Origin: Cyclina sinensis
Taxonomy: Eukaryota; Mollusca; Bivalvia; Venerida; Veneridae
DNA: 64,000 nt
Assembly (NCBI GenBank): GCA_012932295.1
Contig: JAAONU010000016.1
Location: 37,417,241-37,481,240 of the forward strand
Direction: 5' to 3'
Each line of letters starts with the position of its first letter. The stretch's first letter is position 1. The notes beneath the pieces were generated by a model. It made no database searches and had not been told where the DNA came from. It was given only the letters and a program-made list of their open reading frames with translations. Shown here piece by piece: positions 58,701-64,000 of this stretch. The translations under genes were made by a program, and so were the position numbers.

Positions 58701-61048
58701 CATGATCCTCTTGTTAAATGGTTGTAGGGCACATAATCTTAGGTATGCAAGGGATTTTATAACCTGTTGATAGAAGGCCAATAGAGGAAGTGCATTATCA
58801 AAGTAGTATAACTCTACCTTGACCAATTTTATTGCTTGGTATTCAAAACAATAGCAAGAGGAAGTGATAGAAAGTGCAGTTTTAAGAATCACAGTACTAC
58901 CAATGTTTATTAATATCACCCTTTATTATACCTCCCAAAAGAAATTTGGGGTGGCCATATCACGTGGTATATGATGTCATTTAGGCTATCCCGAACAGCA
59001 TTATTTTCCCAAATGTTATAAAATTCTGTACATCTGACAAAACAATCATCAGGACCAATGTGTAGGACATAATGTTCTGCTTTGCATGTGCTATATACCA
59101 TTAAAATTGATGAAAAAGTAAAATACTTACAGCAGTTTTCTCCTCCGAATCAAGTCAAAATAATGCTGCTGGCGATAGCCTAAATGACATCATTTACCAT
59201 GTGGTATGGTCACCTTGTATACAGGAATCACTGTTGGTTGGTTGGTGAGTTCACTTCTTGTTTTGGCTGTAACTTTGTCATGCATGAATGGATTTTGAGT
59301 AAGTTAGCTGAAATGTTAAACTTACTAAGACCATGTGTAGTATACAACTTCCTGCATTATTCAAAGGTCAAGATCACACAATTTGGCACAACTGATGCCT
59401 ACATGATAACGATGTCATTTTGATAGAAAATTTTGGTAGAAAAATTTGTGAGGAAGTGTGGTACTGAGGACTAACAACTCCACCTTGCTTATTTAGCGCT
59501 TACTTGATATTTTCCCCTTTTGCCTCTCACAAGGTGGTATTGTGGGGGTATTAATCACGTTCAGTGATAGCTCTAGTTATATTTTATAGCAGTATTTTTA
59601 TTTCAATTAATATTTAGAAAAAATAAACAATTACAACTATTTTGAAATATTACTACTATAGGGATCCATCGGTTCTACCAATGTACATCTCCTTAGTAGT
59701 TACATCCAACATGATTGTCATTAAACTGTCATAGATATAAACTTGCATTTTGGTGTGTTTTTTTTCCAGCACTGGGGCCAGAAAAAAACCCACACCATGT
59801 TTCTCTATTTTTTCAGAATCAAGCTACTCTGACTTGACTTGTACAGGCACCACAATCACTGATGCTGGCATAGACCCAGATACAATACCAGTTGGTGAGC
59901 TAACAGGTCCAGACAATAATTTGGGTATGTAAAAAATGTATGCTACTGGTCCAATAATGGATGTTTGAGAGAAATTGTTAGTCAAAGCCTAACACTTTGT
60001 CTTTGAGCTCTGAAGTATGTCTATGTAGCCAGCAACAGGAAGTGAGGTAGCTTCTAACATCATCTGGTTCCTGTTTGTAATTAATCGTTTAAGAACCTAT
60101 GTTCAGAAATTCAAATGTAAAATTTTACAGCGATATTACATGTCTGATTTTGTTAGCTTACCTGTGCACAGGGTGCTCAGGGTGGGATTTTATGTTTGGC
60201 TCTTGTCCATCATCTGTCAGCGTTGTCCTTAGTCAACATTTTAACTTAAGTAAGTAAGTAAAGTCTTTATTTAACGAGGCTACACATTTGGTTTCCCAAT
60301 CTTCCATGTTGGCCTCCAAAAACATAATTGACAAATATACAGTATCATGATTAAATAACATAAAAATGGATCTTGAAATTTCATAAATCTTACATTAAAA
60401 CACACAAAAAACACAATACATAAAATACACAAAATGTATATACATCACTTTTGCTATTATACATGTACTGAAGGTACTGACATGGTTAAGACAGGGATGT
60501 AAAATCCCAGTTTAAATACAAAGCTTGAAATTCACTAATCGATTTTGATTGACGAATATTTAGAGGGATATTATTCCACAGTTTAGCACCTGAGTGATCT
60601 AGGGATTTTCTGAAGATTTCTTTTCTAGGTCGTGGTACTACTAAATCTGAATTATTTGCTGACCTTAGGTTACGCCCATGTCTTTGATGTACAAACTTCT
60701 GAACAAGCTTGGTCTCTCAAGTGCTGTTTTTTGTTGAACTGCATCTTCTGTTCCCAGTAAAGTTTGGGTTGTTTGATCACTTTGAACACTGCTGTTATTT
60801 TTTGTTTTTGATAATATGATTTAAGTATGGAAAGAGATCCACTCTGAATAATGGAAATCTATTAAAATTTTTGTTGACAGCTTTTTCCTATGTGTGCGAA
60901 AATTTCAAGTACATGTTCAAATGTTGTGGGAAGATTAAAGAGTGGAAACTGAGGGCGGCCAAACTCGGAACAATACAACTGCAAGTCTGGAGAAGAATTG
61001 CAGATGACAACTATCAACTGATTGGTGAAAACTATTGCCAGATAAATG
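55693..61048 (+). CDS. Secreted protein of unknown function, 5' part in three exons
   Basis: Exons 55693-55771, 59817-59924 and 60881-61048 join in phase 1 throughout and give the first 118 residues; the gene must continue, since exon 3 ends in a donor. Residues 1 to about 24 form a signal peptide (MGPQWTVPASLASIFLIITP then VTALLD). Exon 2 encodes SSYSDLTCTGTTITDAGIDP then DTIPVGELTGPDNNL. Exon 3 encodes a module beginning FSYVCENFKYMFKCCGKIKE and containing WKLRAAKLGTIQLQVWRRI and YQLIGENYC, with cysteines at 35, 68, 77, 78 and 115. The pattern Trp, then Gly-Thr, then LQVWR, then Y-LIGEN looks like a beta-sandwich extracellular module that I associate with uncharacterised secreted or surface proteins of marine invertebrates; I cannot name it. 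All-phase-1 exons are typical of shuffled extracellular domains. The start is the only ATG giving a signal peptide and has A at -3 and G at +4. Confidence 0.7.
55990..56443 (+). repeat. GGGGGTATTAATCAC-ended dispersed element in intron 1
   Basis: The left end is near TTATACCCCCAAATACAAAG and the right end is GTTGGGGGTATTAATCACATT then CAGTGATAGCTCTAG. It holds two modules with TCATGAATGGAGGGACTTCG and CAAAGGTCAAGGTCACAT, with an exact AGGTCAAGGTCA at 56126. Related ends occur at 16925 and about 59540. Confidence 0.7.
56583..57474 (+). repeat. GCTCTCCAAAGG-type dispersed element, second copy
   Basis: It opens AAGCTCTCCAAAGGAAGGGC and a CTGTCTGTCC run, then four modules with GGAGTATAACTCAAAGACCA, ATAGGGGACATTGAGAG, AGTGCATGGCACAACAACCA and CATAACTC words. 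It is related to the 8249-8665 copy. It is joined to the next element without a clear gap. Confidence 0.65.
57475..58715 (+). repeat. CTCAGGTGAG-ended dispersed element, 5'-truncated copy
   Basis: Modules with AAAATCTTCTTGTCAGGAAC, TGTAGCATTGT, ATTATGTCCCTGGGGTCAAA and ATTGGCCCCAC match the 25779-27283 family. A second part (58170-58640) has repeated words around TTTGACCTTAGACATGACCTTGACCTACTG. It ends ACTCAGGTGAGGGATTTTAG then CATGATCCTCTTGTT. The left terminus with GCTCACCTGAG is missing. Confidence 0.7.
58926..59576 (+). repeat. TTATACCTCCC element with nested fold-back
   Basis: It runs from TTATACCTCCCAAAAGAAAT to GTGGGGGTATTAATCACGTT then CAGTGATAGCTCTAG, the same right end as the 55990-56443 element. 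A fold-back repeat occupies 58950-59214 (listed separately). Confidence 0.65.
58950..59214. repeat. Fold-back repeat with 41-bp inverted arms
   Basis: Arms 58950-58990 and 59174-59214 are inverted with 37 of 41 positions matching. The innermost 20 bp (ATGATGTCATTTAGGCTATC) are identical on both arms. The 183-bp loop shows no conserved coding frame. This is consistent with a MITE or a small fold-back transposon. Confidence 0.8.
59817..59924 (+). CDS. Secreted protein exon 2
   Basis: 108 bases between TTTTTTCAG (ending 59816) and donor GTATGT (59925), phase 1 on both sides. It encodes a short acidic, Thr-rich, probably flexible extracellular segment with one cysteine (residue 35). The frame also extends upstream of the acceptor, but that part is intron-like and would disrupt the join with the signal peptide. 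Confidence 0.7.
60171..60244 (+). repeat. CTCACCTGAG-family left end, solo fragment
   Basis: TAGCTTACCTGTGCACAGGG then TGCTCAGGGTGGGATTTTAT and a TTGTCCATCATCTG-type run match the left terminus of the 13244 and 25779 elements; the rest is absent. Confidence 0.6.
60245..60713 (-). mobile_element. LINE 3' end, minus strand
   Basis: On the minus strand a reverse-transcriptase C-terminus (60713 down to 60486) is followed by an AT-rich 3' UTR and an iterated CTTA/TTAC tail (60246-60262). It is 5'-truncated and lies in intron 2 of the secreted-protein gene in antisense orientation. It is a different LINE family from the one at 1298. Confidence 0.75.
60486..60713 (-). pseudogene. LINE reverse transcriptase, extreme C-terminus
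   Basis: The minus-strand frame reads KLVQKFVHQRHGRNLRSANN, then SDLVVPRPRKEIFRKSLDHS, then GAKLWNNIPLNIRQSKSISE, and runs to a TAA at 60486-60488. The LWNNIPLNIRQ-type motif is the usual C-terminal signature of non-LTR retrotransposon RT proteins. About 75 codons survive without a stop; all catalytic motifs are absent. Confidence 0.8.
60881..61048 (+). CDS. Secreted protein exon 3 (extracellular module)
   Basis: 168 bases between TTTTTGTTGACAG (ending 60880) and donor GTAACT (61049), phase 1 on both sides. It encodes 55 full codons holding four of the five cysteines and the conserved-looking Trp84, Gly92-Thr93, Trp99 and Gly111 positions. GC content is clearly above the flanks. It is the most informative exon for a homology search. 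Confidence 0.75.
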
Positions 61049-61082
61049 GTAACTAATGCTTTTCTTTGTTGAAAGTAAAATA

Positions 61083-61194
61083 AACATACAAAACCTTCCC
61101 ATCAACCTATATTTGTTTGACCTTGACCCCTGAATGACCTTCACCATGAAGATCCAGTTGTCCAAAAACTTTAACATTGCCCATTACTTCCTTA
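61083..61194 (+). repeat. Tandem repeat unit, separated left part
   Basis: CCTTCCCATCAACCTATATT through TTGACCTTGACCCCTGAATG, CACCATGAAGATCCAGTTGT and ACATTGCCCATTACTTCCTT matches 63047-63153 closely. The array is interrupted here by the 61195-62866 insertion. Confidence 0.8.
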
Positions 61195-62866
61195 TTGTGT
61201 CGCCCTTTCGAAGAAAAGGCGATACATAGGGATCGCTTTGTCCGTCGGTCCGTCGGTCCGTCACGAAAACTTAACGTTGGCTATAACTTTGCCATTTCTA
61301 AACATTATCTTATCAAACTTTCAAATTGTATTGCTTATGACAACAGGGTCGAGTTGATGCCAAAATTTCTAGGTCAAGGTCACATTTGACAGAGTTATGC
61401 CCCTTTTTATACATGGATTTGTCATGAAAACTTAACGTTGGGAATAACTTTGCCATTTCTTAACATTTCAACATCAAACTTTCAAATTATATTGCTTATG
61501 ACAACAGGGTTATGATGATGCCAAAATGTGTAGGTCAAGGTCACAATTGACAGAGTTATGCCCCTTTTTGTACTTGGATTTTGTCATGAAAACTTAACAT
61601 TGGCTATAACTATGCCATTTCTTAATGTTTCTTTATCAAACTTTCCAGTTGTAATGCTTACAATTGTATCACTTAAGACAACACCATTTCTCAAGGGCAG
61701 ATAACCCTCAAATTTATTTTTGCAATGTTATGCCCCTTTTTCAAGTTAAAATTTCTTTGTTAACCTTTTTCTTTATGTCCATGTCTCAAAAAGTGTCAAG
61801 GATATTCCATTCAAACTTGGAAAACTTGATCACCAGCAAGACCCCTGCAAAGATTGTTGGTACCCATGTCCCTGGGGTCACAGTTAGCCCCACCCCCAGG
61901 GGTCACTTGATTGTGCTTATACTTATATATAGGAAAAAAACTTCTTAAGCCTAGAAATAAAATATTAACTGACATGAGATGGGTAAGTACTCACCTCCCC
62001 CCCCACCGTCCCCTCTGCATGGGGACTCCCCCTCCCCCCCGGGCCCAATTTTTTTTAAAACCTAGGTACTTTACTCCCCATCCTATCTCAACCCCCCCCC
62101 CCCCCCCAAACCAGTCACCCCCCCCCCCAAACCAGTCACCCCCCCCCCCCCCCCAATTTTTTTTTTTTTAAATTCATAGGTACCTGACTCCCCATCCACC
62201 CTCAACCCCCCCCCCCCCCCCATTTTTACCCCCCCCCCCCCTCCCCCCTTGGGCCTTTTTTTTTTTTTTTTAAATTTTAATACAAACAAAGGTACTTTAC
62301 TCCCCATCCTACCTCAAACCCCCCCCCCCCCCCCAACCAGTCCCCCCACCACCCCCACCCCGGGGCCCAATTATTTTTTTTAAAATTCACAGGTACCTGA
62401 CTCCCCATCTACCCTCAAACCCCCCCCCCCCCCCAACCAGTCACCCCCATTTTTTTTACCCCCCCCCCCCCCCCCCCCCCCCCCCACCGGGCTTTTTTTT
62501 TTTTTAAATTTTAATACATAGGTACTTCACTTCCCATCATACACACACACACACACCACTATCGGGGTCCCAAAATTTTTTTTTTTTTAATACATAACTA
62601 CTTGACCCAAATTTTTTTTTCATCTTGTATGACTAGGTACTTGCCCTGCCCCAGTCAAATTTTTTTTCACTTGGGCCTCTTGTTTAACTTGGCTTATAAT
62701 TAATTATCCAGCACTGAGAAAAGTGGAGCATGCTGTCTGTGGACAGGTATTGTTGTACTTTGACTAGCATGCTGTCTTTTCCAGCAGGCTCTTGTTTACC
62801 TTTTTAGTTATTCTAACAGAGTACCCAAGGGCGACACAAGTGTTCCACCGAACACCCATCTAGTTA
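61195..62866 (+). mobile_element. Non-autonomous element with TGTGTCGCCC ends
   Basis: Left terminus TTGTGTCGCCCTTT (61195-61208) is inverted at AAGGGCGACACAA (62827-62839), followed by a tail GTGTTCCACCGAACACCCAT to about 62866. After the left end come GTCCGTCGGTCCGTCGG and three modules of about 150 bp (AAACTTAACGTTGGCTATAA, GCTTATGACAACAGGG, TAGGTCAAGGTCACA, GAGTTATGCCCCTTTTT). A poly-C region follows (61996-62510). It has no transposase. It sits inside a tandem repeat unit whose uninterrupted version exists at 63115-63175, so the insertion itself is visible. Confidence 0.8.
61996..62510 (+). repeat. Poly-C/poly-T tandem region, about four to five units
   Basis: Units of roughly 110-130 bp repeat the order TAGGTACTTTACTCCCCATC, CTACCTCAACC, long C runs, AACCAGTCACC, C runs, then T runs and AAATTTTAATACA. 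The longest C run is 27 bases (62459-62485). The minus strand is thus strongly G-tract rich. The proline-rich and glycine-rich frames are artefacts of these tracts. Base-level accuracy here is doubtful. Confidence 0.85.
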
Positions 62867-63260
62867 GTAAGTGGATTTACTTCATACTTGGACACAACAC
62901 CCCTTTGGACAAGACCTTCCCACTGACCTTTAATTATTTGACCTTGACCCCTGAATATCCAGTTGCCCCAAAAGTAATATTTGGCCATAACATCCTTAGT
63001 AGTAAGTGGAATTACTTCATACTTGGATACAACACCCCTTTGGACAAGGCCTTCCCACTGACCTATATTTATTTGACCTTGACCCCAGAATGACTTTCAC
63101 CATGAAGATCCAATTGTCCAAAAACTTTAACATTGCCCATTACTTCTTTATTAGTAGGTGGATTTACTTCATACTTGGACGCAACACCCTATAGGATAAG
63201 ACCTTCCCACTGACCTATATTTATTTGATCTTGACCCCTGAATGAATTGATCTCAGCTCA
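62867..63260 (+). repeat. Tandem repeat of about 140 bp
   Basis: Three units start near AGTAAGTGGATTTACTTCAT and run through ACTTGGACACAACACCCCTT, TTCCCACTGACCTATATTTA, TTTGACCTTGACCCC and, in the fuller units, GAAGATCCAATTGTCC. The first part of the array is displaced to 61083-61194. Confidence 0.8.
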
Positions 63261-63339
63261 AAGATCAAAGCACCACATTTGGGGGCATTGACATCTTACA
63301 GTGACAGTTCTTGACACCTTTAAAAACATCATTCTCCTA

Positions 63340-64000
63340 GTAAACTACTAGACTAAAGCTGGTAAATCTTTGCTGGGATGTTCCTTGCATGAAGCTCTAT
63401 CAAAGTAGTTAAAAAATTGAATTTCATCAACTCTGGTTGCTATGGCAACAGAAAGGAAAATCTTTGAAAATCTTCTATCTGAAACCATAAGGCCTAGAGC
63501 TTAGATATTTTGCATTGAGCACAAGCTAGAGGTCCTCTTCCAGGTTTGCTCAGAATAAGCCCTTGCGTGAAAATTGGCCCTACCATGGGGGTCAGTTTAT
63601 TTTACATAGGTTTATATTGAGAAAACCTTATAAAATATTCTTGTCTGAAACCACAAGGCCTAGAAGTTAGATATTTTGCAGGGAGCATCAGCTAGAGGTC
63701 CTGTACCTAGTTTTTTTAAGTTATACCCCTTTGGTTAAAATTAGCTGTATTCCGGGAGTCACTGTATTTTACATGGACTTATATTGAAAAAAACCTTCAA
63801 TCATTTTTTGTCTGATACCACAAAGCCAGTGGCAAAGATTTTTGCATGGAACATCTGCTAGAGGTCCTCTACCAAGATTCTCCAAATTAAGCCCCTATGG
63901 TTATTAATGGCCCTGTCCTTGGGTCACTTGATTTTTACAAAGGCATATAAAGAGAAGACTTAAAAAATCTTCTTGTCTGAAACCACAAGGTCTAGAACTA
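63340..64000 (+). repeat. CTCACCTGAG-family element, cut by the window end
   Basis: It starts in the GATGTTCCTTGCATGAAGCTCTATC module and continues through about three copies of ATCTTCTTGTCTGAAACCACAA, GGCCTAGA-CTTAGATATTTTGC and AGCTAGAGGTCCT. It matches 11.6-13.2 kb and 25.8-27.3 kb. It continues past 64000. Confidence 0.75.

Noticed and set aside
61911..62307. Proline-rich and glycine-rich ORFs on the two strands
   Set aside because: They are direct translations of poly-C/poly-G tracts in the inserted element.

Overview
This is an AT-rich, intron-rich animal nuclear genomic window. It is most likely from a bivalve mollusc. That inference rests on two things: the dispersed repeat families (elements opening with TTTAGCTCACCTGAGC-type ends, GTCCGTC runs and AAGGTCAAGGTCACA motifs, as I remember them from clam and other bivalve genomes), and a complexin gene that matches the invertebrate type. 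There are no bacterial features.

Two genes are well supported, both on the plus strand. (1) A complete complexin coding sequence lies in four exons with GT-AG introns: 29571-29625, 32585-32748, 34730-34871 and 43705-43799. It encodes 151 residues with the amphipathic N-terminus, the accessory and SNARE-binding central helices, and a C-terminal CVLQ prenylation box. Complexin clamps and promotes synaptic-vesicle fusion by binding the assembled SNARE bundle. (2) The 5' part of an unrecognised secreted protein gene has exons at 55693-55771, 59817-59924 and 60881-61048, all joined in phase 1. It has a signal peptide followed by a cysteine-containing extracellular module, and it probably continues beyond the window. 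Weaker candidates are a terminal coding exon at 6075-6134 and a 64-residue minus-strand ORF at 2662-2856 beside a CpG-rich patch.

Layout. 0.6-3.1 kb: a nested repeat locus with inverted arms, containing a 5'-truncated LINE reverse-transcriptase pseudogene. 3.9-4.9 kb: a 40-bp minisatellite. 8.2-19.5 kb: several bivalve-type non-autonomous elements and locally duplicated spacer DNA. 19.5-29.4 kb: mostly featureless AT-rich DNA with one 1.5-kb element. 29.4-43.8 kb: complexin, whose introns carry at least five tandem arrays (periods about 90, 37, 24, 36 and 33 bp). 43.8-55.3 kb: no detectable gene and few transposons; a long complexin 3' UTR may lie here. 55.3-64 kb: the secreted-protein gene with introns packed with SINE, LINE, fold-back and GTCCGTC-type elements, including a 1.7-kb element with TGTGTCGCCC termini and long poly-C tracts inserted into a recognisable older tandem repeat.

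The least-described signals, in my reading, are: exact AGGTCAAGGTCA direct repeats (nuclear-receptor DR0 or NR5A/ERR-type sites) carried by several different repeat families; an inverted pair of 214-bp hairpin-bearing elements on either side of the last complexin exon; and minisatellites in the complexin intron that are open on both strands. No homology search was possible, so every family assignment is from recognition of sequence.
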